From Paenimyroides baculatum (lineage in GTDB: Bacteria > Bacteroidota > Bacteroidia > Flavobacteriales > Flavobacteriaceae), in the NCBI RefSeq assembly GCF_008629655.1, contig NZ_VWSG01000002.1, positions 124,001 to 188,000 of the forward strand: DNA of 64,000 nt. Direction: 5' to 3'. The notes under the pieces were generated by a model. That model worked only from the letters and a program-made list of their open reading frames with translations, did not search any database and was not told the DNA's origin. This document shows, piece by piece, positions 51,292 to 60,237 of this stretch (position 1 is its first letter; each line of letters begins with the position of its first letter). The translations under genes were made by a program, and so were the position numbers.

Positions 51292-53682
51292 ATGAATAGA
51301 TTAATAAAAAAAGTGGCTGTTATTGGTTCCGGAATCATGGGTTCTGGCATCGCCTGTCACTTTGCAAACATTGGCGTTCAGGTACTGCTTTTGGATATTG
51401 TTCCAAACCAGCTTACCGAAGCCGAAGAAAAAAAAGGTCTTTCCCTTAACGATAAAGTGGTAAGAAACAGAATGGTGAACGATAATTTGGCAACTGCCTT
51501 AAAATCGAACCCCTCGCCTATTTACGACAAAAAATTTGCCGACAGAATTTCGACAGGAAACACAACAGACGATCTTCCAAAAATTAAAGATGTTGATTGG
51601 ATTATTGAAGTTGTTGTAGAACGTTTAGATATTAAAAAGGCAGTTTACGAACAAATTGAAAAATATCGTAAGCCTGGAACTTTAATTACATCGAACACTT
51701 CCGGAATTCCGATTCATTTTATGAGCGAAGGTCGAAGCGAAGATTTTCAGGAATATTTCTGCGGAACGCACTTTTTTAATCCGGTTCGATACTTGAAGTT
51801 ATTCGAAATTATTCCAGGACCAAAAACAAAACCCGAAGTTTTATCATTCTTAAACAATTATGGCGAAAAATTCTTGGGAAAAACATCGGTTGTTGCTAAA
51901 GATACACCTGCATTTATTGGGAACCGCATTGGTATTTATGGCATCATGAGTTTGTTTCATTTGGTAAAAGAAATGGATATGACCATTGAAGAAGTCGATA
52001 AATTAACCGGACCAGTAATTGGCAGACCAAAATCGGCAACTTTCCGCACGGTTGATGTGGTTGGTTTAGATACTTTGGTACATGTGGCTAATGGTTTGTA
52101 TGAAAATGTTCCGAATGATGAAGCGCATGAATTATTCAAACTTCCCGATTTTATTAACCACATGATGGAAAATAAATGGTTGGGAAGTAAAACAAAGCAA
52201 GGCTTCTATAAAAAAGTTGATAAAGATATTCTTTCGCTTGATTTGAATACGTTGGAATATCGCCCAAACAAAAAAGCATCTTTCCAAACATTAGAACTAA
52301 CCAAAACTATTGATAACGTAATTGATCGTTTCAAGGTTTTAGTGAACGGAAAAGACAAAGCAGGCGAATTTTACCGTAAATCGTTTGCGGGATTGTTTGC
52401 GTATGTTTCTAACCGCGTGCCCGAAATTACCGATGATTTATATAAGATCGATGATGCCATGAAAGCCGGTTTTGGCTGGGAACATGGTCCTTTCCAGATT
52501 TGGGATGCCATTGGTGTTGAAAAAGGTATCGAATTGATAAAAGAGAATGGTGAAAATGTTGCAGATTGGGTTAATGAGATGTTGGCATCGGGCAACTCAT
52601 CTTTTTATAAGGTTAAAGAAGGAGCTACTTATTATTATGATATCGATTCAAAATCGCAAAAGAAAATTCCGGGACAAGATGCGTTTATCATTTTAAATAA
52701 CATTCGCGATACCAAGAAAGTTTGGGGCAATTCCGATTCTACTTTATTTGATTTGGGCGATGGAATTTTAAATCTAGAATTTCATTCAAAAATGAACTCG
52801 ATTGGAGGCGGTGTCATCAGCGGAATCAATAAAGCCATAGATCTTGCCGAAAAAGAATACAGTGGTTTGGTTATTGGAAATCAGGCAGCAAATTTCTCGG
52901 TCGGTGCCAATTTAGGAATGATTTTCATGATGGCAGTTGAACAAGAATATGATGAATTGAATTTTGCCATAAAATCCTTCCAAGATACCATGATGCGTGT
53001 TCGTTATTCTGGCATTCCGGTAATTGCAGCTCCACATGGAATGACGCTTGGTGGCGGTTGTGAATTGGTTATGCATTCAGACAAAGCCATTGCAGCAGCG
53101 GAAACCTATATTGGTCTGGTTGAATTTGGTGTAGGTGTAATTCCTGGCGGTGGCGGATCTAAAGAGATGACGTTACGTGCTGCGGATCAATTCAAAAAGA
53201 ACGATGTTAAACTGAATATTCTTCAAGAATATTTCCTAACTGTCGGAACCGCAAAAGTAGCTACATCAGCTTACGAAGGTTTTGATAACGGTGTTCTTTT
53301 ATCAACTAAAGATATTGTTGTGGTGAATAAAGACCGACAAATTGCAGAGGCTAAAAAACACGCTTTGTTAATGGCTGAAGCTGGTTACACGCAGCCTGTT
53401 CAACGTAAAGATATTTTGGTTTTGGGTAAACAAGCATTGGGGGCTTTCTTGGTTGGAACAGACGGAATGACAGCAGGAAATTATATTTCTGATCACGATA
53501 AAAAAATTGCCAATAAACTGGCTTACGTAATGGCAGGTGGCGATTTATCTGAACCTACATTGGTATCCGAGCAATATTTATTAGATCTGGAACGCGAAGC
53601 ATTCTTAAGTTTGTGTACCGAACGCAAAACGTTAGAAAGAATTCAGTTTATGTTAACCAAAGGGAAACCGTTGAGAAACTAG
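51292..53682 (+). CDS. 3-hydroxyacyl-CoA dehydrogenase/enoyl-CoA hydratase (FadN-like)
   Basis: A 796-residue bifunctional enzyme carrying out two steps of beta-oxidation. The NAD-binding dehydrogenase comes first (VIGSGIMGSGIACHFANIG; SNTSGIPI; CGTHFFNPVRYLKLFEII), then a 3HCDH C-terminal region, and the hydratase last (ANFSVGANLGMIF oxyanion hole; VEFGVGVIPGGGGSKEM with catalytic Glu). This order is opposite to E. coli FadB and like Bacillus FadN. The gap to the thiolase gene, normally short, is 490 bases here because a four-helix-bundle gene lies between. Confidence 0.93.
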   Translation: MNRLIKKVAVIGSGIMGSGIACHFANIGVQVLLLDIVPNQLTEAEEKKGLSLNDKVVRNRMVNDNLATALKSNPSPIYDKKFADRISTGNTTDDLPKIKDVDWIIEVVVERLDIKKAVYEQIEKYRKPGTLITSNTSGIPIHFMSEGRSEDFQEYFCGTHFFNPVRYLKLFEIIPGPKTKPEVLSFLNNYGEKFLGKTSVVAKDTPAFIGNRIGIYGIMSLFHLVKEMDMTIEEVDKLTGPVIGRPKSATFRTVDVVGLDTLVHVANGLYENVPNDEAHELFKLPDFINHMMENKWLGSKTKQGFYKKVDKDILSLDLNTLEYRPNKKASFQTLELTKTIDNVIDRFKVLVNGKDKAGEFYRKSFAGLFAYVSNRVPEITDDLYKIDDAMKAGFGWEHGPFQIWDAIGVEKGIELIKENGENVADWVNEMLASGNSSFYKVKEGATYYYDIDSKSQKKIPGQDAFIILNNIRDTKKVWGNSDSTLFDLGDGILNLEFHSKMNSIGGGVISGINKAIDLAEKEYSGLVIGNQAANFSVGANLGMIFMMAVEQEYDELNFAIKSFQDTMMRVRYSGIPVIAAPHGMTLGGGCELVMHSDKAIAAAETYIGLVEFGVGVIPGGGGSKEMTLRAADQFKKNDVKLNILQEYFLTVGTAKVATSAYEGFDNGVLLSTKDIVVVNKDRQIAEAKKHALLMAEAGYTQPVQRKDILVLGKQALGAFLVGTDGMTAGNYISDHDKKIANKLAYVMAGGDLSEPTLVSEQYLLDLEREAFLSLCTERKTLERIQFMLTKGKPLRN

Positions 53683-53704
53683 AAGTTTAACTGTATAATG
53701 TGGT

Positions 53705-54173
53705 TTGTATATTGTATAATGAACCACTAAAGTTGTAACTTTTTTTAATATACAAAAATAGAGCTGAATTACTTTAAAGAATTAAAAGTTTGGCAAAAGG
53801 CAATTGAATTGGTTACCGAAACTTATTTAGTAACCAAAGGATTTCCAAAAGATGAACTTTTTGGTTTAGTTTCTCAAATCAGAAGATGTGTAATTTCTAT
53901 TCCTTCAAACATTGCAGAAGGTTGTGGAAGAAAAACAAATAAAGATTTCAGCAACTTTTTAGGAATTTCATTGGGGTCTTGTTTTGAATTTGAAACTCAA
54001 ATCATTATATCTAAAAATATAGGTTATTTAACTAATGAGCAATTTACAGTATTAGAATCTGAAATTCAACATATTCAAAATATGATTATAAAACTACAAT
54101 CATCTTTGGAAAACAAATAGTACATTTTACAACAATACAATATACATTATACATTAAAAAATACAATATACAA
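53705..54173. repeat. 13-base inverted repeats bracketing the four-helix-bundle gene
   Basis: TTGTATATTGTAT at 53705-53717 is exactly mirrored by ATACAATATACAA at 54161-54173. Further TATAATG/CATTATA words lie next to both (53692-53721 and 54133-54155). The last base of the right arm is the A of the thiolase ATG. The repeats enclose only the four-helix-bundle gene and look like the ends of a small inserted cassette. Confidence 0.6.
53758..54120 (+). CDS. Four-helix-bundle protein (23S rRNA IVP/Avd-like), start uncertain
   Basis: The family pattern is nearly complete: NYFKELKVWQKAIELVTETYLVTKGFPKDELFGLVSQIRRCVISIPSNIAEGCGR, KDFSNFLGISLGSCFEFETQIIISKNIGYL. These small proteins form four-helix bundles; relatives are encoded by intervening sequences in 23S rRNA and by diversity-generating retroelements (Avd). 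At the expected start, 53758, the codon is ATA (then Glu-Leu-Asn-Tyr). The next usual start in frame is TTG at 53809, which would drop helix 1. So it is either a decayed gene or uses a rare start. It interrupts a beta-oxidation operon. Function unknown. Confidence 0.75.
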   Translation: MELNYFKELKVWQKAIELVTETYLVTKGFPKDELFGLVSQIRRCVISIPSNIAEGCGRKTNKDFSNFLGISLGSCFEFETQIIISKNIGYLTNEQFTVLESEIQHIQNMIIKLQSSLENK

Positions 54174-55357
54174 TGAGCAAAACAGCATATATAGTAAAAG
54201 CATACAGAACAGCCGTTGGTAAAGCACCAAAAGGATTGTTCCGTTTTAAAAGACCCGATGAACTGGCGGCAGAAACCATTGAGTTTATGATGAATGAAGT
54301 ACCGCAGTTAGACAAAAAACGTATCGATGACGTAATGGTTGGAAATGCCATGCCGGAAGCCGAACAAGGTTTAAACATGGCGCGATTAATCTCATTAATG
54401 GGATTAAAAATTACCGATGTTCCTGGAGTTACCGTTAACCGTTATTGCGCATCGGGAATCGAAACTATTGGTATGGCAACGGCTAAAATTCAATCGGGAA
54501 TGGCAGATTGTATTATTGCAGGCGGTGCCGAATCTATGAGTTTTATTCCGATGGGTGGTTACCGTGCAACGCCCGATTATAAGGTTACGGCTGCCGGTCA
54601 CGAAGATTATTATTGGGGAATGGGCTTAACTGCCGAAGCTGTTGCAAAGCAGTTTAATGTTTCGCGTGAAGATCAGGATCAGTTTTCGTTTGAATCGCAC
54701 ATGAAAGCTTTAAAAGCACAGGCTGAAGGTAAATTCGATAGCCAAATTGTGCCAATTACCGTAGAAGATACTTTTATTAACGATAAAGGTAAAAAAGAAA
54801 CAAAATCATACATTGTAACTAAAGATGAAGGTCCGCGTGCGGGAACAAGTGTAGAAGCATTAGCAAAATTAAAACCAGTTTTTGCTGCCGATGGATCTGT
54901 TACCGCAGGAAATTCCTCTCAAATGTCCGATGGTGCAGCGTTTGTTTTAGTAATGTCCGAAGAAATGGTGAAGGAATTAAATTTAGAACCTATTGCCCGA
55001 TTGGTAACTTTTGCATCAGCAGGAGTTGAACCACGCATTATGGGAATGGGTCCTGTGAAAGCAATCCCAAAAGCATTAAAACAAGCAGGCTTACAACAAA
55101 ACGATATCGAACTAATCGAACTAAACGAAGCTTTCGCTGCACAATCGTTAGCTGTAATTCGTGAATTGAATTTAAATCCTGAAATTATCAACGTAAATGG
55201 CGGGGCTATTGCTTTAGGTCACCCTTTAGGATGTACCGGAGCAAAACTGTCTGTTCAATTATTCGATGAAATGAAGCGTCGCGGTAATAAATACGGAATG
55301 GTAACCATGTGTGTTGGAACCGGACAAGGAACAGCAGGAATTTATGAATTGCTTTAA
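54173..55357 (+). CDS. fadA: Acetyl-CoA C-acyltransferase (thiolase)
   Basis: A 394-residue thiolase for the last step of beta-oxidation. The acyl-bearing Cys is in VNRYCASGIETIG. The catalytic His and Cys are in NVNGGAIALGHPLGCTGA and VTMCVGTGQGTAGIYEL. ELNEAFAAQSLAV is the further conserved block. Its ATG abuts the right-hand inverted repeat of the inserted cassette, so its original leader has been replaced. It is followed by the acyl-CoA dehydrogenase gene after 30 bases. Confidence 0.94.
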   Translation: MSKTAYIVKAYRTAVGKAPKGLFRFKRPDELAAETIEFMMNEVPQLDKKRIDDVMVGNAMPEAEQGLNMARLISLMGLKITDVPGVTVNRYCASGIETIGMATAKIQSGMADCIIAGGAESMSFIPMGGYRATPDYKVTAAGHEDYYWGMGLTAEAVAKQFNVSREDQDQFSFESHMKALKAQAEGKFDSQIVPITVEDTFINDKGKKETKSYIVTKDEGPRAGTSVEALAKLKPVFAADGSVTAGNSSQMSDGAAFVLVMSEEMVKELNLEPIARLVTFASAGVEPRIMGMGPVKAIPKALKQAGLQQNDIELIELNEAFAAQSLAVIRELNLNPEIINVNGGAIALGHPLGCTGAKLSVQLFDEMKRRGNKYGMVTMCVGTGQGTAGIYELL

Positions 55358-55387
55358 TTTACTAATCAAATTTAAAATACAAACGAT

Positions 55388-57184
55388 ATGAGCGATATAA
55401 CAAGAGGCGGTCAATTCTTGGTAAAAGAGACCTTGGCAAAAAATATATTTACACCGGAAGATTTTTCGGAAGAACAAAAAATGATGCGCGATTCGGTTAA
55501 GGAATTCGTAGACCGTAAAATTTGGGCAAACAAAGATCGTTTCGAGAAAAAAGATTACAAGTTTACCGAAGAATGTATGCGCGAAGCCGGCGAATTAGGT
55601 TTTTTAGGTGTTGCTGTTCCAGAAGAATATGGTGGTTTGGGAATGGGCTTTGTATCAACCATGCTAACCTGCGATTATATTTCTGGTGCAACTGGTTCTT
55701 TTTCAACTGCTTTTGGTGCACATACCGGAATCGGAACCATGCCAATTACTTTGTACGGAACCGAAGAACAAAAGCAAAAATACGTTCCTAAATTGGCAAC
55801 GGGCGAATGGTTTGGATCATATTGTTTAACTGAGCCAGGTGCTGGATCTGATGCAAATTCAGGAAAAACTAAAGCCGAATTAAGTGCCGACGGTAAATCG
55901 TACACAATAAACGGTCAAAAAATGTGGATTTCAAACGCAGGCTTTTGTCATTTAATGATTGTTTTTGCTCGAATTGAAGACGATAAAAACATTACAGGTT
56001 TTATTGTGGAATATGATGCCGCAAATCCAAACGGAATTACTTTGGGCGAAGAAGAACACAAATTAGGAATTAGAGCCAGCTCTACACGTCAGGTTTTCTT
56101 TACAGATACCGTTGTTCCTATCGAAAATATGTTGGGTGGTCGCGGCGAAGGCTTTAAAATTGCCATGAACGCTTTGAATGTGGGTAGAATTAAGTTGGCA
56201 GCTGCGTGTTTAGATTCACAACGCCGTTTAATTACACAATCGGTAAATTATGCCAACGAACGCGTGCAATTTAAAACACCTATTGCAAATTTTGGTGCTA
56301 TTCGATCTAAAATTGCCGAAACCGCTACAAATGCATATATCGGAGAATCAGCTTCGTACAGAGCTGCAGGAGATATCGAAAACAGAATCAATGCTCGTTT
56401 GGCTGAAGGAAATTCGCATCAAGAAGCAGAACTAAAAGGTGTGGAAGAATTTGCGATTGAATGTTCAGTATTGAAAGTTGCTGTTTCTGAAGATGTTCAA
56501 CATTGTGCCGATGAAGGAATTCAAATTTTCGGTGGAATGGGCTTTTCTGAAGATACACCAATGGAAAGTGCTTGGAGAGATGCCCGTATTTCAAGAATTT
56601 ATGAAGGAACCAATGAAATAAACCGAATGTTGACTGTGGGTATGCTGATTAAAAAAGCAATGAAAGGTCATGTTGATTTATTGGGACCGGCAATGAAAGT
56701 TGGCGAAGAATTAATGGGAATTCCCGATTTTGAAACTCCAGATTATTCTGAATTATTTGCAGAAGAAAAAGCATTGATTGCGAAACTGAAAAAAGCCTTT
56801 TTAATGGTTGCAGGATCGGCAGTACAAAAATACGGAACTGAATTAGACCAGCATCAACAATTATTAATGGCTACATCGGATATGCTTATTGAAATTTACA
56901 TGGCAGAATCGGGTATTTTAAGAACTGAAAAATTGGCGAAAAAAATAGGCGAAGAAGCAGCCAATGTTCAAATTGCTATGGCGAAATTGTATTTATACCA
57001 AGCTGTAGATATAATTTACACTAAAGGAAAAGAAGGAATTGTATCATTTGCACAAGAAGACGAATTACGCATGATGCTGATGGGCTTGCGCCGTTTTACT
57101 AAATACGATAACCATCCAAATGTTGTTGCCTTAAAAGAAACTATTGCAAACAAAGTAATTGCCGATAATAAATATAGTTTTTAA
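55388..57184 (+). CDS. Acyl-CoA dehydrogenase with C-terminal extension
   Basis: A 598-residue flavoenzyme for the first step of beta-oxidation. FAD- and substrate-site motifs include GSYCLTEPGAGSDANSGKTKA, INGQKMWISNAGFCHLMIVFA and KLGIRASSTRQVFFTDTVVP. The catalytic Glu region is RISRIYEGTNEINRMLTVGML. About 190 residues follow the standard core, as in VLCAD-type enzymes. It is the last gene of the marR operon and is followed by a strong terminator. Confidence 0.94.
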   Translation: MSDITRGGQFLVKETLAKNIFTPEDFSEEQKMMRDSVKEFVDRKIWANKDRFEKKDYKFTEECMREAGELGFLGVAVPEEYGGLGMGFVSTMLTCDYISGATGSFSTAFGAHTGIGTMPITLYGTEEQKQKYVPKLATGEWFGSYCLTEPGAGSDANSGKTKAELSADGKSYTINGQKMWISNAGFCHLMIVFARIEDDKNITGFIVEYDAANPNGITLGEEEHKLGIRASSTRQVFFTDTVVPIENMLGGRGEGFKIAMNALNVGRIKLAAACLDSQRRLITQSVNYANERVQFKTPIANFGAIRSKIAETATNAYIGESASYRAAGDIENRINARLAEGNSHQEAELKGVEEFAIECSVLKVAVSEDVQHCADEGIQIFGGMGFSEDTPMESAWRDARISRIYEGTNEINRMLTVGMLIKKAMKGHVDLLGPAMKVGEELMGIPDFETPDYSELFAEEKALIAKLKKAFLMVAGSAVQKYGTELDQHQQLLMATSDMLIEIYMAESGILRTEKLAKKIGEEAANVQIAMAKLYLYQAVDIIYTKGKEGIVSFAQEDELRMMLMGLRRFTKYDNHPNVVALKETIANKVIADNKYSF

Positions 57185-57202
57185 ATAGTTAGTTAAGTTT
57201 AT

Positions 57203-57237
57203 AAAAAAGCCGTTTCAAGTTTTGAAACGGCTTTTTT
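57203..57237. terminator. Terminator of the beta-oxidation operon
   Basis: AAAAAAGCCGTTTCAA (57203-57218) pairs with TTGAAACGGCTTTTTT (57222-57237). It serves both converging genes. Confidence 0.9.
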
Positions 57238-57250
57238 TATTTATATAATT

Positions 57251-57967
57251 TTATTTCCCTAACTTATAATTTTCGTAACATTCATTTACAGCGTTAAAAA
57301 TCTGGTAGTCGTTGGCTGTATAAATAAATCTTTCGGAATGATTGCATCTTTGAAGCATTTTTACAATATCCTCTTTTGAAATACTCAGCAAAACAGAAAC
57401 CATTTCACGATCGTATTTTTTCTTCATTACTTCAATAAGCTCAACTTCTTTTCGTATTTGATTGATCTTTTTAGTTTCACGCGAATTTCGTTTCATGGCG
57501 TTGTAAATCCCGTTAATAGGGTTTAAACCACTGTTGTAATTTGCTGTAAAACCGGTAGCGCCAAAATCACGGTAATACGGATAATCTGCCAATGCAATAA
57601 GTTTTGTATCAATAGACAAAATTCCGGTAAGTTTCAAGGTGTTAATCACAACCTCATCTAAAACGGTAGAAAGGTCTTTAATGTAGATATTCATTTTACC
57701 TTCTTTGTACCAGTCGTTCGTAACCTTTATTTTTAAAGATCGAAAACCTTCAGAAGAAATATGCAGGGTATCGTTTACGCTTGCGGGAATAGAAAAAGAT
57801 CCATCGTTGGTGGTTTGCGCTACTTTTAACGAACTCAAGTTCACAATATTTGCTTTGCCTTCCGGTTGATAGCTTAATTCGCTAAAAACGATTCCCTTAA
57901 TATTTTTTTCTTGTGCAAAAATTGAAAAAGAAAATAGCGTAAAAAGTAAAACTGCAAAATATCTCAT
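57251..57967 (-). CDS. Secreted CarboxypepD_reg-like protein
   Basis: A 238-residue exported protein (signal peptide MRYFAVLLFTLFSFSIFAQ). Residues about 22-105 form a carboxypeptidase-regulatory-like beta domain: KNIKGIVFSELSYQPEGKANIVNLSSLKVAQTTNDGSFSIPASVNDTLHISSEGFRSLKI, then DEVVIN. This domain usually precedes outer-membrane barrels, but here it is followed only by a helical charged segment (about 160-205). The function is unknown. It is a single gene. Confidence 0.8.
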   Translation of the reverse strand: MRYFAVLLFTLFSFSIFAQEKNIKGIVFSELSYQPEGKANIVNLSSLKVAQTTNDGSFSIPASVNDTLHISSEGFRSLKIKVTNDWYKEGKMNIYIKDLSTVLDEVVINTLKLTGILSIDTKLIALADYPYYRDFGATGFTANYNSGLNPINGIYNAMKRNSRETKKINQIRKEVELIEVMKKKYDREMVSVLLSISKEDIVKMLQRCNHSERFIYTANDYQIFNAVNECYENYKLGK

Positions 57968-58052
57968 ATTTGTTTTTAGTATGCACCAAAAATAATGGAT
58001 ATTTTGCAGTTTTAAATATTTATTTTGTAAATATTAACAACAAATATTATTA

Positions 58053-59930
58053 TTAGTTTGATCTGCGCGGACGATCGCCACGTACTGATCTTCTTTCGTT
58101 GTGAGCAGGGCGATCGTCTTCACGATTACGTCCGAATTTGCTTTCTGTTTTACGATCTCCAAAACGATCACCACCAGCAGGTCTTCTGTCTGATGAAGAA
58201 CGTTCTCCACGGAATCCTCCGCTTCTTTCACCACGGAAACCACTACTTCTTTCGCCACGGAAACCGCCACCACCGCTGCTTCTTCCACCTCTGCCATTGT
58301 GATCTCTTCTTGATGAAGAACCACCACCGCTTGTAGAAATTTCAACGTTTACCTGACGACCTTCGTGGTGCATATTGTTCAAAATTTCGATAATACGCTC
58401 ACTGTGTGTAGCATCGGTATTAAAGAAAGAGAATCCTTCTTTTACATCAACTTTAAACAAATCATCTCTGCCTAAATCTAAGGTATCACGTAAGAAATCT
58501 TTCAAACTCATCCAATCAAAATTGTCACGAGCTCCTAAATTTAAGAAATAACGTACAGAACCATCAGAACTTACGGCAGTTCCACCTTCGCTGTTTTCAC
58601 GCGGTCTTGGTGAATCGATCGTATTTTGTTTTTTGTAGTATTCAATAAAACGATTAAATTCTACAGAAAACATTTTTTTAATTAACTCTTCCTTCGTTAA
58701 ATCACCTAATAATTCTTCGATTTGTGGAAGATATGTTTCAATTTCAGCATCAACCTCAACAGATTTAACTTTGTTTGCCAAGTGAATTAACTGTGCCTGA
58801 CAAATTTCCATTCCTGTTGGAATTGGTTTATGAACAAATTTTGTTTTGATGATTCGTTCTATCTGACTGATTTTTTTGTATTCAGATTTTGTTACGATAA
58901 CGATTGATGTACCTAATTTACCGGCACGACCTGTACGGCCTGAACGGTGATTGTACGTTTCAACTTCATCTGGTAACTGATAGTTTATTACGTGTGTAAT
59001 ATCGTCCACATCAATACCACGTGCAGCAACATCGGTTGCAACCAACATTTGAATCTGGCGTCCGCGGAATGCCTTCATTACACCATCACGTTGTGCTTGC
59101 GATAAATCGCCGTGTAAAGCTGCTGCGTTGTATCCATCTTCGATTAATTTTTCGGCAACTGCCTGTGTATCACGCTTTGTTCTACAAAAAATAACCGAAA
59201 AAATATTTGGGTTGATATCTGCCAAACGTTTTAAAGCAGGGTAACGGTCACGTGCACCTACTAAATAATATTCGTGAGAAACGGTTGTTGAACCTTGATT
59301 TTTTTGACCAACAGTAATTTCATGTGGTCTTTTCATGAATTCTTTTGCTATTCTTGCAACTTCTTGTGGCATAGTTGCAGAAAAAAGCCAAGTGTTTTTT
59401 TCTTCTGGTGTATCAGATAAAATTGCTGTAATGTCTTCATAGAATCCCATGTTTAACATTTCATCAGCTTCATCTAAAATACAAATCTGTATGTTTTTAA
59501 TGTTAACAAGGTTTCTGTTAATCATATCCTGCATACGTCCTGGGGTTGCTACAATAACCTGCGCCCCTTTTTTAACTTCTCTTGCCTGCTCTGTAATGCT
59601 GGAACCACCATAAACAGCAACTGTATGTAAACCCTTTACATATTTAGAATACTGTTTAATCTCGTTTGTAATTTGTAAACACAATTCTCTGGTAGGCGAT
59701 AGGATCAATGCCTGTGTGCTTCTGTTCTCTGGATCGATTTTCTGAATCAGAGGAAACCCGAAAGCAGCTGTTTTCCCAGTACCTGTTTGCGCTAATGCAA
59801 CAATATCCGTGTCTTGTTGCAATAATAAGGGAATAGCTTTTTCCTGAACCTCTGAAGGTGTTTCAAAACCTAAGTCTTGAATTGCTTTTAAAAGCAATTC
59901 GTTTAATCCTAATTCTTGGAATTTATTCAT
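58053..59930 (-). CDS. deaD: DEAD-box RNA helicase with DbpA-like domain and RGG tail
   Basis: A 625-residue ATP-dependent RNA helicase. Motifs: Q motif (FETPSEVQEKAIPLLLQ), I AQTGTGKT, Ia PTRELC, Ib TPGR, II DEAD, III SAT, V DVAARGID and VI HRSGRTGRAG. A DbpA/CsdA-like RNA-binding domain follows (FLNLGARDNFDWMSLKDFLRD to GRQVNVEIS). The tail of about 90 residues is Gly-Arg-Ser rich with FRGERSSG-type repeats. It probably acts in ribosome assembly or cold-stress RNA remodelling. The gene is monocistronic, and the 85-base gap downstream shows no strong hairpin. Confidence 0.93.
   Translation of the reverse strand: MNKFQELGLNELLLKAIQDLGFETPSEVQEKAIPLLLQQDTDIVALAQTGTGKTAAFGFPLIQKIDPENRSTQALILSPTRELCLQITNEIKQYSKYVKGLHTVAVYGGSSITEQAREVKKGAQVIVATPGRMQDMINRNLVNIKNIQICILDEADEMLNMGFYEDITAILSDTPEEKNTWLFSATMPQEVARIAKEFMKRPHEITVGQKNQGSTTVSHEYYLVGARDRYPALKRLADINPNIFSVIFCRTKRDTQAVAEKLIEDGYNAAALHGDLSQAQRDGVMKAFRGRQIQMLVATDVAARGIDVDDITHVINYQLPDEVETYNHRSGRTGRAGKLGTSIVIVTKSEYKKISQIERIIKTKFVHKPIPTGMEICQAQLIHLANKVKSVEVDAEIETYLPQIEELLGDLTKEELIKKMFSVEFNRFIEYYKKQNTIDSPRPRENSEGGTAVSSDGSVRYFLNLGARDNFDWMSLKDFLRDTLDLGRDDLFKVDVKEGFSFFNTDATHSERIIEILNNMHHEGRQVNVEISTSGGGSSSRRDHNGRGGRSSGGGGFRGERSSGFRGERSGGFRGERSSSDRRPAGGDRFGDRKTESKFGRNREDDRPAHNERRSVRGDRPRRSN
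58207..58271. repeat. 24-base tandem repeat in the helicase tail
   Basis: Units starting CCACGGAA at 58207, 58231 and 58255 repeat with a 24-base period. They encode the FRGERSSG-like octapeptides of the RGG tail, so copy number may vary between strains without a frameshift. Confidence 0.7.
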
Positions 59931-59949
59931 ATAATATTTAAAATATCTG

Positions 59950-59957
59950 CAAAGGTA
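59950..59957 (-). promoter_or_regulatory. -7 promoter box for the DEAD-box gene
   Basis: CAAAGGTA on the + strand gives TACCTTTG on the minus strand, 20 bases before the ATG. Confidence 0.6.
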
Positions 59958-60150
59958 CTGTTTTTTTTGCGAATTTTAAATTTAAAGTAAGGTTAAATTA
60001 TTTATTTTCTAATAATCAACTTTAACGTTAATTATTTACTTGTTTTTGATTAAACACTTTTAAGAAAAACCTTTTTCAATATTATTAATTTTACAATATA
60101 CGTTATTAAGTTTTTCTCATAAATGAAAAATAAAATAAACTTTTTCTGTA

Positions 60151-60180
60151 GTTTGTCGACTATTAGGAAACGTTTGTCGA
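60151..60180 (+). promoter_or_regulatory. Direct repeats 21 bases apart in the 307-base helicase-DUF5694 gap
   Basis: GTTTGTCGA occurs at 60151-60159 and 60172-60180. The 21-base period equals two turns of DNA, as for dimeric regulators binding one face. It lies 58-87 bases before the DUF5694 start. Nothing else is seen in 59958-60237 apart from AT-rich sequence. Confidence 0.4.
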
Positions 60181-60237
60181 AAAACTTTTCACACTTCTTC
60201 AGAATTCACAATTTTTGACTTATAAAAATTAAAAATT

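Noticed and set aside
53758..54120. Part of a diversity-generating retroelement (Avd homologue)
   Set aside because: There is no reverse transcriptase, template repeat or variable target gene nearby; only the four-helix-bundle gene is present.
58034..58345. 103-codon open frame overlapping the RGG tail
   Set aside because: A Val/Glu-rich product is expected from frame-shifting Gly-Arg-Ser codons; the helicase frame is clearly the real one.
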